Assembly: GCF_029909975.1 (NCBI RefSeq)
Contig: NZ_CP094516.1
Location: 8,410,501 to 8,474,500 of the forward strand
Reading direction: 5' to 3'
Length of the DNA stretch: 64,000 nt
DNA from: Bradyrhizobium sp. ISRA430
GTDB taxonomy: Bacteria > Pseudomonadota > Alphaproteobacteria > Rhizobiales > Xanthobacteraceae
Shown here: positions 51,388 to 61,082 of the stretch, one piece after another
Position numbering within the stretch: the stretch's first letter is position 1
How the letters are laid out: each line of letters starts with the position of its first letter
Notes under the pieces: generated by a model
Told to the model about the DNA's origin: nothing
Databases searched by the model: none
What the model saw: the letters and a program-made list of their open reading frames with translations, nothing else
Made by a program: the position numbers and the translations under genes

Positions 51388-51490
51388 GTCATTCCCCGCG
51401 AAAGCCGGGAATCCAGTACGCCCCGGCTTCTCCGAATCTTTCGCTGTCTCTGGAATACTGGATCGCCCGGTCAAGCCAGGCGATGACGAC
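51388..51490. repeat. palindromic intergenic repeat, family shared with 19020-19156
   Basis: It matches the reverse complement of 19060-19156 over most of its length, with conserved CCCCGCGAAAGC, ATCCAGTACGCC and TCTCTGGAATACTGG blocks. Ends are GTCATTCC and GATGACGAC, giving an overall inverted character. Confidence 0.75.
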
Positions 51491-51548
51491 TGAGTGTGTG
51501 TGTCGAGCAGCTTCGCTGCAGTCGCGACGGACGGCGCGAATCGCGCCC

Positions 51549-53267
51549 TCATTTCTCCACCAGATATACCTCGCCCAGCAGCGACGAGTTCGACCACGGC
51601 ACCTGCTTGTTCTTGGTGGTCGACACCACCTCGGCCCGCACCCGCGTCAGCATCTGCTGCACCTCTAAGCCCGGCGTGCCGATGTGACGGGAGAGGGCGG
51701 CGGAGAACGGCGAGTTGGCGCCGTCGCCGTCGAGCGCCACTTGGCCCGGTGCGGTGGCGAATGCGATCAGCGTGCCGGCGCCCAGCGTCGCGCCACTGCC
51801 GAGTCTCGTCGGCGCTGCGAGGCCCGAGGCGCCTTCGATGCCGCGACTGGTCCCGGCCGAAGCCACCTGCTGCGCCATCGGATTGTTGCGGCAGGCATCA
51901 AAAATCAGAATGTTGGTGCGGACCTGGTCGTCGAGCCCGGCCATGATCGTGTCCATATCGATCATCGCCTCCGTCATGTTGGCGCCCCTCTTGAGCTCGA
52001 CGTCGACGGGGATGAGGTAGTTGCGGCCGTCGACCTGCACGCCATGCCCGGCATAGTAGACCACCGCCACCTGCGCACGCGCCGCGTCGCGCAGGAAGTC
52101 GCGCGTCATCTTCTGCATCGCTGTGCGGTCGAGATCGACGCCCTCGGACACGGTGAAGCCGATCTCGCGCAGGCTCTTTGCCACCGCGCGTGCGTCATTG
52201 GGCGGATTGGGCAGCGCCTTGACATGGGCATAGGCGCCGTTGCCGATGACCAGCGCCATGCGCTTGCCGGGGCTTGCGGGGGTAGGCGAGGACGCTGCCG
52301 TGGCGTTGCCCTGCTGCTGCACAGGCGTCCCCTGCTGTTGTGGCGACGGCGTCGGCGCATCGCGCGGGATCGGCGCACTCGCGTCGGTCACCAGCGAGAG
52401 TCGTACCTTCGCCGTCGCCTGGTTGGCCTTGCTGCCGGCATCCGAAGCTGCGATCGCCAGCGTTGCCTTGTAGTCGTCGCGGGCGTGGGAATAGTCGCCT
52501 TTCGCCTCGTAGGCGAGCGCGCGATGGACATAGCCGGAAATCAGCACGCTGTTCGGCGGCGTCATGATGTTGGTCGGCGGCTTCTCCTTCGCAAGCCGGA
52601 TCGCCTCGCTGCCGTCGGCGATTGCGCGGTCGAGATCGCCCTTGGCGCGCCAGATCGCGGTGCGGTTGATCAGCGGCTGCGGCAGGGTCGGGTCGAGCCG
52701 GATCGCCTGGTTGATGTCGGCGAGTGCGCCGTCGAGATCGCCGAGTGCTTGCTTGGAGATGCCGCGGTTCTTGAATGCAAACGCGGATTTCGGCTCCAGC
52801 TTGATCGTGGCATCGTAGTCGGCGATTGCCTTGGCGTAGTCGCCCTTTCCGCGCCAGGCATTGCCACGGTTGTGAAAGATGATGCCGCTCGGCGGCCCGA
52901 GCTTCAGCGCATCGTCGAAATCGGCGATCGCGATGTCGTACTCGCCCTTGTCGTAATAGGCCGATCCTCGCAGATTGTAGACCGCCTGGCTCGGCTGCAG
53001 CCGGATCGCCTCCGTGGCATCCGCGATGACCTTGGCGTAATCGCCTTTCTTGTTCCAGCCCACCGCACGCCAGAAATAGACGGTCGCGAGCTGCTCGCCC
53101 TTGAAGACCTTCAGTGCGATGATCTTGTTGCAGGCGTCGATCATCTGATCCGCCGGCGTGGTCTCGGTGGTGCAGAGCGGCCCGAGCTGATTGCGCGCCT
53201 GCGCCAAGGCGGGCACCGACCACAAGGCGGCGGTGAGCAGGCAGAGCGCGACGAACAGGCGGCGCAT
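51549..53267 (-). CDS. secreted TPR protein with caspase (C14) domain
   Basis: ATG at 53267 gives 572 residues with a signal peptide (MRRLFVALCLLTAALWSVPA, ending ALA). Residues about 55-280 contain at least six TPR repeats (for example GSAYYDKGEYDIAIADFDDA and NRGNAWRGKGDYAKAIADYD). A Pro/Gln/Ala linker leads to a C-terminal caspase fold: RMALVIGNGAYAHVKALPNP, catalytic His in VVYYAGHGVQV, catalytic Cys in ILIFDACRNNPM. Such bacterial orthocaspases act in the periplasm or at the envelope, with TPRs recruiting partners. Substrate unknown. The gene converges on the Liv-MetE operon. Confidence 0.88.
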   Translation of the reverse strand: MRRLFVALCLLTAALWSVPALAQARNQLGPLCTTETTPADQMIDACNKIIALKVFKGEQLATVYFWRAVGWNKKGDYAKVIADATEAIRLQPSQAVYNLRGSAYYDKGEYDIAIADFDDALKLGPPSGIIFHNRGNAWRGKGDYAKAIADYDATIKLEPKSAFAFKNRGISKQALGDLDGALADINQAIRLDPTLPQPLINRTAIWRAKGDLDRAIADGSEAIRLAKEKPPTNIMTPPNSVLISGYVHRALAYEAKGDYSHARDDYKATLAIAASDAGSKANQATAKVRLSLVTDASAPIPRDAPTPSPQQQGTPVQQQGNATAASSPTPASPGKRMALVIGNGAYAHVKALPNPPNDARAVAKSLREIGFTVSEGVDLDRTAMQKMTRDFLRDAARAQVAVVYYAGHGVQVDGRNYLIPVDVELKRGANMTEAMIDMDTIMAGLDDQVRTNILIFDACRNNPMAQQVASAGTSRGIEGASGLAAPTRLGSGATLGAGTLIAFATAPGQVALDGDGANSPFSAALSRHIGTPGLEVQQMLTRVRAEVVSTTKNKQVPWSNSSLLGEVYLVEK

Positions 53268-53601
53268 GGCGGGATCCTGTCGGAGGAGGGAGGCGTCCGT
53301 TTGTTGCGCGGCCATACGCGCGGGTTCAAATTCCAGCGCCCGCAATGATGGTGTTGCGAGGTTGGCGCACCCTTCCCAACGTCGTCCTGACGAAAGCCAG
53401 GACCAAGTACCCCGGTCAGCGTTGCCTGGGCGCGCTACAACTGCTCCCTGGGGTTATGGGTCCTGGCGCCAGGACGACGCCGAGGGTGTCGCGCTGTCAT
53501 TCCGTCCCTAACGCCACATCCCCGCCACCGCATTCCCCCGGTGGGCAGAAACATGCTAAGACCCGCGGGCCAAACCCCGCTGCCCACACCCGTCCCACCC
53601 C
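53268..53601. other. divergent promoter region with a palindromic repeat
   Basis: The 334 bases between the caspase gene and the SAM-binding protein gene contain the repeat at 53381-53484 and no supportable gene. Confidence 0.5.
53381..53484. repeat. palindromic intergenic repeat (CCAGGACG type)
   Basis: CGTCCTGACGAAAGCCAGGAC at the left is mirrored by GGTCCTGGCGCCAGGACGAC at the right; both ends form their own hairpins. It differs in sequence from the other repeat families in the window. Confidence 0.7.
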
Positions 53602-54957
53602 ATGAAGAACGGCGAGCTCCTCAGCCAGATCACCGAATTCTGCCGCAAGGCGGACATGGCGGAATCGACGTTTGGGCGGCGGGCCGTCAACGACGGCAAG
53701 CTGGTGCAGCGGCTGCGCGAGGGCAAACGGATCACCATCGACACGCTCGAGCGGATCCAGGCCTATATGGCCGCGTCGATGCCCGGCGGCATGCCGCCGC
53801 CGCGTGGGCTTCAGGTGCCGCCGGAGAAACGCGATCCGCGCGGCAATTTCCGCTTCTTCGAGAACCGGCAGAAATACCTGCTGTTTGTCCACACCTGCAG
53901 CGAGAAGCGGGTGATCGCCGATCGTGTGGCGCTCGAGCTTGCCGCCATCCATCCGCGTCCGCCGGCGCTGCGGGTGTTCGACGCCGGCGTCGGCGATGGC
54001 ACGGTGCTCGCCCGGGTGCTGCGGTCGATGCACCAGCGTTATCCAACCATGCCGTTCTATGTCGCCGGCAAGGAGCTGAGCCTCGAGGACGTCCGCCTCA
54101 CGCTGGAGAAGGTGCCGGACCGGCTGTTCGAGCACCCGGCCTCCGTATTCGTCTTTACCAACATGTACTATGCCGAGGCGCCCTGGCTCACGCCGGCTTC
54201 GCCCGCGGCCGCGGCTGCCACGGTCTGGCACGAGGTGCCGCTGCGCGGGGCCTCGTCCGGCGAGTTCGAGGCCCAGATCGCCGATCTAAAGCCGTTCCTG
54301 GAGCAGAATTGGCGTGCCGCCGTCAGCCCGCGCACGGGCATGCCGCTCTATGAGCGGCCCGTGGTGCTGGTGCTCTACCGGGAGGACCACCGATTCCTGC
54401 TTGATTCGACGATTCCGCGGCCGGGCCAGATCGAGGCCAATTTCGACCTTGTCATTGCATCCCAGCCATACCGGGCCAAATCCTCGGTCAATTTCCGGGC
54501 AAAACGCATCGTTGCCCCGCTGGCGCGGGCACTTCGGGCCGGCGGCCGCCTGATCGGTATTCACTCTCACGGCAATGACCCGGGGATGGAGATCATCCAG
54601 GCCATTTGGCCCGGAGAAAATCCTTTCTCCGTGAGCCGTCATGAGCTATTGCGCGCGGTGAAATACGAGCTTGGATCGGCCGGGCGCGACCTCAATTTTA
54701 ACGCATATGCCGATAACCGTTCGATCTTCCGGTATGATATGGAAGCGCTGCCCAACGAGGTCACCGGCACCATCGGAACCTCGACAGCCTTTGCAGCGTG
54801 GAATGCGGCGGTGTATGTCGCTCAGATTGAGGACGACCGATTGACAGAAACGACTCAAAACGGCCGCACTCTGGATGCCGCCAGGGACGTGCTGCGAAAG
54901 CACAACGGGCTCTGGTTCTTCGACGAATCCTACGTCATCTCGCGTCGGCGTGATTGA
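53602..54957 (+). CDS. SAM-binding-fold protein with N-terminal DNA-binding-like segment, upstream of metK
   Basis: The 451-residue protein starts with a helical segment resembling a phage-repressor-type helix-turn-helix (ITEFCRKADMAESTFGRRAV, then KRITIDTLERIQAYM). After a Pro-rich hinge comes a Rossmann-like region with LRVFDAGVGDGTVLARVL, a typical SAM-binding glycine motif near residue 122, and FDLVIASQPYRAKSSVNFR, like the motif IV region of methyltransferases. The C-terminus (FSVSRHELLRAVKYELG) is uncharacterised. It lies 60 bases upstream of metK in the same orientation, so it may use or sense SAM. No family name is known to me. Confidence 0.7.
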   Translation: MKNGELLSQITEFCRKADMAESTFGRRAVNDGKLVQRLREGKRITIDTLERIQAYMAASMPGGMPPPRGLQVPPEKRDPRGNFRFFENRQKYLLFVHTCSEKRVIADRVALELAAIHPRPPALRVFDAGVGDGTVLARVLRSMHQRYPTMPFYVAGKELSLEDVRLTLEKVPDRLFEHPASVFVFTNMYYAEAPWLTPASPAAAAATVWHEVPLRGASSGEFEAQIADLKPFLEQNWRAAVSPRTGMPLYERPVVLVLYREDHRFLLDSTIPRPGQIEANFDLVIASQPYRAKSSVNFRAKRIVAPLARALRAGGRLIGIHSHGNDPGMEIIQAIWPGENPFSVSRHELLRAVKYELGSAGRDLNFNAYADNRSIFRYDMEALPNEVTGTIGTSTAFAAWNAAVYVAQIEDDRLTETTQNGRTLDAARDVLRKHNGLWFFDESYVISRRRD

Positions 54958-54985
54958 CATCACCCAGGTTAAACATCGCAAACGA

Positions 54986-55001
54986 CCGCCGCGAGCGGCG
55001 G
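54986..55001 (+). promoter_or_regulatory. GC-rich hairpin in the metK leader
   Basis: CCGCCGC-GA-GCGGCGG is a perfect 7-bp stem 16 bases upstream of the metK ATG, just before the AAGGGG. It may stabilise the mRNA or tune translation. I compared it with SAM-II, SAM-V and SAM/SAH riboswitches and found no convincing match. Confidence 0.4.
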
Positions 55002-55017
55002 AACAAGGGGTTACTTG

Positions 55018-56214
55018 ATGCGCGCGTCCTATCTCTTCACCAGCGAGTCCGTGTCTGAGGGCCATCCGGACAAGGTCTGCGACCGGATCTCCGATGAGAT
55101 CGTCGATCTGTTCTATCGCGAAGGGCCGAAAGCCGGCATCGATCCCTGGGCTATCCGCGCCGCCTGCGAGACGCTCGCGACCACCAACAAGGTGGTGATC
55201 GCCGGTGAGACGCGCGGTCCGAAGTCGGTCACCAACGAGCACATCGAGAGCGTCGTGCGCGATGCCATCAAGGACATCGGCTACGAGCAGGAAGGCTTCC
55301 ACTGGAAGACCTGCGACGTCGAGATTCTCCTGCATCCGCAGTCGGCCGACATCGCGCAGGGCGTCGATGCGCTTCAGCCCGGCGAGAAGAAGGAAGAAGG
55401 CGCGGGCGACCAGGGCATCATGTTCGGCTACGCCACCAACGAGACGCCCGACCTGATGCCGGCACCGATCTTCTACGCCCACAAGATCCTGCGCCTCATC
55501 TCCGAAGCGCGTCACTCCGGCCGCGAGAAGGTGCTGGGTCCGGACTCCAAGAGCCAGGTCACCGTGCAGTACGAGAACGGCAAGCCGGTCGGCGTGCGCG
55601 AGATCGTGGTCTCGCACCAGCATCTGGTCGAGGACCTCACCTCCAACCAGGTGCGCGACATCGTCGAGCCTTATGTGCGCGAGGCGCTGCCGAAGGACTG
55701 GATCAACGGCAAGACCATCTGGCACATCAACCCGACCGGCAAGTTCTACATCGGCGGTCCCGACGGCGATTCCGGCCTGACCGGCCGTAAGATCATCGTC
55801 GACACCTATGGCGGTGCGGCCCCGCATGGCGGCGGTGCGTTCTCCGGCAAGGATCCGACCAAGGTCGACCGTTCGGCCGCTTACGCCGCGCGCTACCTCG
55901 CCAAGAACATCGTCGCCGCCGGTCTTGCCGACCGCTGCACGCTGCAGCTCGCCTACGCGATCGGCGTGGCGCGGCCGCTGTCGATCTACATCGACACCCA
56001 CGGCACCGGTAAGGTGTCCGAGGACAAGCTTGAGAAGGCGGTGGCGCAGGCGATGGATCTCACCCCGCGCGGCATTCGCAGCCATCTCGACCTCAACCGC
56101 CCGATCTACGCGCGCACCTCGGCCTACGGCCATTTCGGTCGCACGCCCGACAACGAAGGCGGCTTCTCGTGGGAGAAGACCGATCTGGTCGAGCCGCTCA
56201 AGCGCGCGGTCTAA
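55018..56214 (+). CDS. metK: S-adenosylmethionine synthetase
   Basis: The 398-residue enzyme has [52 protein letters not shown] (parts), [16 protein letters not shown] and [11 protein letters not shown], the full set of MAT motifs for ATP and methionine binding. It makes SAM in the cytoplasm. ATG 55018 follows AAGGGG. It is followed by ahcY, so synthesis of SAM and removal of SAH are co-located. Confidence 0.97.
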   Translation: MRASYLFTSESVSEGHPDKVCDRISDEIVDLFYREGPKAGIDPWAIRAACETLATTNKVVIAGETRGPKSVTNEHIESVVRDAIKDIGYEQEGFHWKTCDVEILLHPQSADIAQGVDALQPGEKKEEGAGDQGIMFGYATNETPDLMPAPIFYAHKILRLISEARHSGREKVLGPDSKSQVTVQYENGKPVGVREIVVSHQHLVEDLTSNQVRDIVEPYVREALPKDWINGKTIWHINPTGKFYIGGPDGDSGLTGRKIIVDTYGGAAPHGGGAFSGKDPTKVDRSAAYAARYLAKNIVAAGLADRCTLQLAYAIGVARPLSIYIDTHGTGKVSEDKLEKAVAQAMDLTPRGIRSHLDLNRPIYARTSAYGHFGRTPDNEGGFSWEKTDLVEPLKRAV

Positions 56215-56225
56215 TCACACCATTG

Positions 56226-56308
56226 TTCCGGGGCGCCGCTTCAAGCGGCGAACCCGGAATCTCGAATCTCTGGATTCCGGGTTCGCTCGTTTCGCGAGCG
56301 CCCCGGAA
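56226..56308. repeat. palindromic repeat between metK and ahcY
   Basis: TTCCGGGGCGC ... GCGCCCCGGAA form the outer arms, with inner hairpins (CCGCTTCAAGCGG, GCTCGTTTCGCGAGC) and AACCCGGAATC/GATTCCGGGTT blocks. It could act as an mRNA processing or stabilising hairpin between the two genes. Confidence 0.75.
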
Positions 56309-56335
56309 TGACGAGCAAACAAACAGGAAGCTCTC

Positions 56336-57757
56336 ATGAATGCGAAGCCCGGCTTCACCGATTACATCGTCAAGGACATTTCGCTCGCCGATTTCGGCCG
56401 CAAGGAAATCTCACTCGCCGAGACCGAGATGCCCGGCCTGATGGCCACGCGCGAGGAGTTCGGCCCGAAGCAGCCGCTCAAGGGCGCGCGCATCGCCGGC
56501 TCGCTGCACATGACGATCCAGACTGCGGTGCTGATCGAGACGCTCGCCGCCCTCGGTGCCGACATCCGCTGGGTCTCCTGCAACATCTACTCGACCCAGG
56601 ATCACGCTGCGGCTGCGATCGCCGCAGCCGGCATTCCCGTCTTTGCCGTGAAGGGCGAGACGCTCACCGAATACTGGGACTACACCGCAAAGCTGTTCGA
56701 CTGGCATGGCGGCGGCACGCCGAACATGATCCTCGATGACGGCGGCGACGCCACCATGCTGGTGCATGCCGGCGTGCGCGCCGAGAACGGCGACACCGCC
56801 TTCCTCGACAAGCCGGGCTCGGAGGAAGAGGAGATCTTCTACGCGCTGGTCAAGCGCCTGCTCAAGGAGAAGCCGAAGGGCTACTTCGGCGAGATCGCCA
56901 AGAACATCAAGGGCGTCTCGGAGGAGACCACCACGGGCGTGCATCGCCTCTACGAGATGGCGAACAAGGGCACGCTGCTGTTCCCGGCCATCAACGTCAA
57001 CGACAGCGTCACCAAGTCGAAGTTCGACAACCTCTATGGCTGCCGCGAATCGCTGGTCGACGGCATCCGCCGCGGCACCGACGTGATGCTGTCGGGCAAG
57101 GTAGCGATGGTCGCCGGCTTCGGCGATGTCGGCAAGGGCTCGGCGGCCTCGCTCCGCCAGGCCGGCTGCCGCGTCATGGTGTCGGAGGTCGATCCGATCT
57201 GCGCGCTGCAGGCGGCGATGGAAGGCTACGAGGTCGTGACCATGGAGGATGCCGCGCCCCGCGCCGACATCTTCGTCACCGCGACCGGCAACAAGGACAT
57301 CATCACCATCGAGCACATGCGCGCGATGAAGGATCGGGCCATCGTCTGCAACATCGGTCACTTCGACAACGAGATTCAGATCGCGTCTCTGCGCAATTTG
57401 AAGTGGACCAACATCAAGCCGCAGGTCGACGAGATCGAATTCCCCGACAAGCACCGCATCATCCTGCTGTCGGAAGGCCGCCTCGTGAACCTCGGCAACG
57501 CCATGGGCCACCCGAGCTTCGTGATGTCGGCGTCCTTCACCAACCAGACGCTGGCGCAGATCGAGCTGTTCGCCAACAACAAGAATGGCAAGTACGAGAA
57601 GAAGGTCTACGTGCTGCCGAAGACGCTCGACGAAAAGGTCGCGCGCCTGCACCTCGCGAAGATCGGCGTCAAGCTCACCGAGCTGCGCAGGGACCAGGCC
57701 GACTATATCGGCGTCAAGCAGGAAGGCCCGTACAAGAGCGATCACTATCGCTACTGA
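56336..57757 (+). CDS. ahcY: adenosylhomocysteinase
   Basis: The 473-residue enzyme has [38 protein letters not shown], the NAD site [35 protein letters not shown] and the C-terminal KSDHYRY. It hydrolyses S-adenosylhomocysteine to adenosine and homocysteine, relieving methyltransferase inhibition. Length, with the insert typical of alphaproteobacterial enzymes, is normal. A rho-independent terminator follows. Confidence 0.97.
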   Translation: MNAKPGFTDYIVKDISLADFGRKEISLAETEMPGLMATREEFGPKQPLKGARIAGSLHMTIQTAVLIETLAALGADIRWVSCNIYSTQDHAAAAIAAAGIPVFAVKGETLTEYWDYTAKLFDWHGGGTPNMILDDGGDATMLVHAGVRAENGDTAFLDKPGSEEEEIFYALVKRLLKEKPKGYFGEIAKNIKGVSEETTTGVHRLYEMANKGTLLFPAINVNDSVTKSKFDNLYGCRESLVDGIRRGTDVMLSGKVAMVAGFGDVGKGSAASLRQAGCRVMVSEVDPICALQAAMEGYEVVTMEDAAPRADIFVTATGNKDIITIEHMRAMKDRAIVCNIGHFDNEIQIASLRNLKWTNIKPQVDEIEFPDKHRIILLSEGRLVNLGNAMGHPSFVMSASFTNQTLAQIELFANNKNGKYEKKVYVLPKTLDEKVARLHLAKIGVKLTELRRDQADYIGVKQEGPYKSDHYRY

Positions 57758-57784
57758 GAGGCGGATCCGATCGATCATCGGCGC

Positions 57785-57818
57785 GAAGCCCCGGAGCAAT
57801 CCGGGGCTTCGTCGTTTT
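57785..57818 (+). terminator. rho-independent terminator after ahcY
   Basis: GAAGCCCCGG (57785-57794) pairs with CCGGGGCTTC (57801-57810) around a 6-base loop, followed by GTCGTTTT. It is 28 bases after the ahcY stop. Confidence 0.85.
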
Positions 57819-57917
57819 GGGCGTGCAGTACGAATCTCCTCCTGGTTGTATCCTGCAGCGATCGCCAGTTGACGGGCAGCGTCCTCGGGCGGACAATCCT
57901 CGGCGGCGGAGGAAACG

Positions 57918-59378
57918 ATGTCCCAAGAACATTTCGACGTGCTGATCGTCGGTGCCGGCCTGTCCGGCATCGGCGCGGGCTATCATCTTCAGACGAAATG
58001 CCCGGCCAAGAGCTACGTCATCCTGGAGGGGCGCGACTGCATCGGCGGCACCTGGGACCTCTTCCGCTATCCCGGCATTCGCTCCGACAGCGACATGTTC
58101 ACGCTCGGCTATTCCTTCAAGCCATGGACCGATCCGAAGGCGATCGCCGACGGGCCGCAAATCCTGAACTATGTGCGGGAGACGGCGGCCGAGAATGGCA
58201 TCGACCAGAAGATCCGCTATCGCCATCGCGTCAAGCGCGCGTCCTGGTCGACGGGCGATGCGCGCTGGACCGTCGAGGTCGAGCGCACCACAGGCGAGGG
58301 CGCGACCGGGCTCGTGCGCTTCACCTGCAATTTCCTGTTCATGTGTTCGGGCTACTACAAATATGAGGAAGGCTACACACCCGAGTTCAAGGGCACGGCG
58401 GATTTCCAGGGTCGTATCGTACATCCGCAGAAATGGACCGAGGATGTCGACTACGCGGGAAAGCGCGTCGTCGTGATCGGCTCGGGCGCGACCGCGGTGA
58501 CGCTGGTGCCGGAGCTCGCCAAGAAGGCATCGCGGGTCGTGATGCTGCAGCGCTCGCCGACCTACGTGGTGTCGCGGCCGGCGCAGGATCCGCTGGCCAA
58601 CAAGCTGCGCCGCAATCTTCCGGCGACGCTCGCCTATCACCTGATCCGCTGGCGCAACGTGATGTGGGGAATGTTCTTCTTCCAGCTCAGCCGGCGCCGC
58701 CCCGCAAAGGTCAAGGAGCTGATCCTCAAGGGCGTGCGCATGGCGCTCGGACCCGACTACGACGTCGCGACCCATTTCACGCCGCGCTACAATCCCTGGG
58801 ATCAGCGGCTGTGCCTCGTGCCGGACGGCGACCTATTCAAGGCGATTCGCGAGCAGCGCGCCACCGTCGTCACCAATGAGATCGAGACATTCACGCGCGA
58901 CGGCATCCGCCTGAAGGATGGCAGCGAGCTTGCGGCCGATATCATCGTGACGGCTACGGGCTTGGTGCTCCAGGTCGTCGGCGGCCTCGAGATCAGCGTC
59001 GACGGCCGCGCCGTCGATTTTGCGAAAACACTGACCTACAAGGGCATGATGTACGCGGACGTGCCGAACCTCGCCTCCGCCTTCGGTTACACCAATGCGT
59101 CCTGGACGCTGAAATGCGATCTCACCTGCGAATATGTCTGCCGGCTCATCAACTACATGGACCGGCACAACTTCCGTCAATGCGTGCCGCACAATGACGA
59201 CGCGGCGGTCACCCTGCAGCCCTCGCTCGATTTCACCTCGGGCTATGTCCAGCGCTCGATTGCGAAGATGCCGAAGCAGGGATCCAAGCGGCCGTGGCGA
59301 CTGTATCAGAACTACGCCCTCGACATCGTCTCCCTGCGCTACGGCAGGATCGACGACGGCGTGATGCAGTATTCCTGA
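57918..59378 (+). CDS. flavin-containing monooxygenase of Baeyer-Villiger type
   Basis: The 486-residue protein has an FAD site LIVGAGLSGIGAGYHL, GGTWDLFRYPGIRSDSDM, the Baeyer-Villiger fingerprint-like FQGRIVHPQKW and an NADPH site VVVIGSGATAVTLVPEL. Such enzymes insert oxygen into ketones or oxidise heteroatoms, using NADPH. The C-terminal region (SFGYTNASWTLK-like FGYTNASWTLKCDL) is typical of EthA/AlmA-like members. It stands alone after the ahcY terminator; substrate unknown. Confidence 0.88.
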   Translation: MSQEHFDVLIVGAGLSGIGAGYHLQTKCPAKSYVILEGRDCIGGTWDLFRYPGIRSDSDMFTLGYSFKPWTDPKAIADGPQILNYVRETAAENGIDQKIRYRHRVKRASWSTGDARWTVEVERTTGEGATGLVRFTCNFLFMCSGYYKYEEGYTPEFKGTADFQGRIVHPQKWTEDVDYAGKRVVVIGSGATAVTLVPELAKKASRVVMLQRSPTYVVSRPAQDPLANKLRRNLPATLAYHLIRWRNVMWGMFFFQLSRRRPAKVKELILKGVRMALGPDYDVATHFTPRYNPWDQRLCLVPDGDLFKAIREQRATVVTNEIETFTRDGIRLKDGSELAADIIVTATGLVLQVVGGLEISVDGRAVDFAKTLTYKGMMYADVPNLASAFGYTNASWTLKCDLTCEYVCRLINYMDRHNFRQCVPHNDDAAVTLQPSLDFTSGYVQRSIAKMPKQGSKRPWRLYQNYALDIVSLRYGRIDDGVMQYS

Positions 59379-59558
59379 TCGCCATCGCGGTCACGCCTTT
59401 CGCATGGTGAGCGCCTCGCTGAATTGTGACTCGTTGGCCGAGCGAAACGATGCCAATCGTTCGCCTGCTGCTCGTCGCCCTCCCGATTGCGCCTACATCT
59501 GGCGTGATAGACGGCCGCCGGCCTCATCGAGCGCCGCCTTCCAGTTCAAGAGATCGAT

Positions 59559-60608
59559 ATGTCAGAGAAAGTAATCGCCGACCGTCGCAGCTTCCTGGCC
59601 AGCGCCGCGATCGGCATCGCCGCGCCGCTGGTTCTCGGCGGCGCTGCCGTCGCGCAGTCCGGCAAGGACAGTCCGTCGCCTTTGCCCAACGTCAAGCCGG
59701 GCGCGAACACATCCTTCGCCGCGATCAAGCAGATCGATGCCGGAGTCCTCAACGTCGGTTACGCCGAGGCTGGTCCGGCCGATGGACCCGTGGTGATCCT
59801 GCTGCACGGCTGGCCCTATGACATCCACAGCTTCGTCGATGTCGCGCCTGCGCTGGCCCAGGCCGGCTATCGCGTCATCGTTCCGCATCTGCGCGGCTAT
59901 GGCACCACGCGCTTCCTGTCGCCCGATACGATGCGCAATGGCGAGCCGGCGGCGCTCGCCGCGGACATCGTCGCGCTGATGGATGCGCTCGGCATCAAGC
60001 AGGCGACGCTCGCGGGCTACGATTGGGGTGCGCGGACCGCCAACATCGTCGCAGCGCTCTGGCCGGAGCGCGTCAAGGCGATGGTCTCGGTGAGCGGCTA
60101 CCTGATCTCGAGTCAGGCGGCAGGCAAGATGCCGCTGCCGCCGAGCGCCGAGCTGCAATGGTGGTATCAGTTCTACTTCGCTACCGAACGCGGCCGTGAA
60201 GGCTATGCCAAGAACCGGTACGATTTCGCCAGGCTGATCTGGAAGCTCGCCTCGCCCAAATGGCATTTCGATGACGCCACCTATGACCGCAGTGCTGCCT
60301 CGCTCGAGAACGCCGATCACGTCGATATCACCATCCACAATTATCGCTGGCGGCTCGGCCTTGCCGAGGGCGAGGTGAAATATGCCGGGTTCGAGCAGCG
60401 GCTGGCGAGCTTGCCGGTGATCACCGTTCCCAGCATCACCATGGAGGGCGATGCCAACGGCGCGCCGCATCCGGAACCCGCGGCCTACGCCAAGAAGTTT
60501 TCTGGCAAGTACGAGCACCGGACCATCACCGGCGGCATCGGGCACAACCTGCCTCAAGAGGCTCCGCAGGCCTTTGCCCAGGCCGTCGTCGATATCGCCG
60601 GGAGTTGA
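59559..60608 (+). CDS. Tat-exported alpha/beta hydrolase, epoxide-hydrolase-like
   Basis: The 349-residue protein begins with a twin-arginine signal (DRRSFLASAAIGIAAPLVLG, ending AVA-QS near residue 33). The hydrolase domain has LLHGWPYD (oxyanion HGxP), nucleophile elbow AGYDWGA with Asp rather than Ser, and GIGHNLPQEAP with the catalytic His. Asp nucleophiles are found in epoxide hydrolases and haloalkane dehalogenases. It should be periplasmic. Its position after the monooxygenase (180 bp gap, same strand) hints at a shared degradation route, but this is only inference. Confidence 0.88.
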   Translation: MSEKVIADRRSFLASAAIGIAAPLVLGGAAVAQSGKDSPSPLPNVKPGANTSFAAIKQIDAGVLNVGYAEAGPADGPVVILLHGWPYDIHSFVDVAPALAQAGYRVIVPHLRGYGTTRFLSPDTMRNGEPAALAADIVALMDALGIKQATLAGYDWGARTANIVAALWPERVKAMVSVSGYLISSQAAGKMPLPPSAELQWWYQFYFATERGREGYAKNRYDFARLIWKLASPKWHFDDATYDRSAASLENADHVDITIHNYRWRLGLAEGEVKYAGFEQRLASLPVITVPSITMEGDANGAPHPEPAAYAKKFSGKYEHRTITGGIGHNLPQEAPQAFAQAVVDIAGS

Positions 60609-60777
60609 AGGCGAGGGCGGGCCGCAATGCGCCGGCCGCTCAGGCCGCGCCAATGTGCTGTTTTGCGTATTCGGGCCCACGCCGAATCGGTGACGCGGCC
60701 CGAACGGTTAATGCCGGATTAACCGGTGAGTCCTAGCCTGTCTCGGCCGGGGTACTCGCAAGGCCGAGGTGAACCCA

Positions 60778-60933
60778 ATGGAAGCCCAGAAGATCGCAGT
60801 CGACGCCGTCGTCGCGCTGACTGACTGTGACCGCGACGCCGCCACCACGTTTATCCGCCGGCTCTATCTCGAAGGCGTCAGGGATCCCAAGCGCCTGACC
60901 TTCAAGGGGCTCCAGGCGCTGGCTCGAGCCTGA
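60778..60933 (+). CDS. small conserved hypothetical protein (51 aa)
   Basis: I found this by reading downstream of a clear ribosome site (GAGGTGA, six bases before ATG 60778). It encodes 51 residues: MEAQKIAVDAVVALTDCDRD ... FIRRLYLEGVRDPKRLTFKG and a short tail. It is helical and basic at the C-terminus and belongs to a small family I recall from Bradyrhizobium with unknown role. It is too short for most automatic ORF lists. Codon use is like that of the neighbours. Confidence 0.75.
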   Translation: MEAQKIAVDAVVALTDCDRDAATTFIRRLYLEGVRDPKRLTFKGLQALARA

Positions 60934-61082
60934 CGAGCCTGATTCGGCTCCCTGTTCGTTTCAGCGCCAAGCTCCGTCCGTTCACGATTTCTGGAAAGAC
61001 GGCAACCCGTTGGCGAATATCTTGCCGGTGCGGCGCGGCCGGGCTACACGACACCCCGGCTGGGTCACTTGGGAACGGGGAT

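Larger units (their letters stand above)
51250..51548. other. intergenic region with two palindromic repeats
   Basis: The 299 bases between the MetE-like gene and the convergent caspase gene contain two repeat-family copies (51273-51304 and 51388-51490) and no gene. One of them may terminate transcription. Confidence 0.6.

Noticed and set aside
54958..55017. SAM-responsive riboswitch before metK
   Set aside because: The 60-base leader has only a simple hairpin; the pseudoknot elements of SAM-II, SAM-V or SAM/SAH classes could not be placed.
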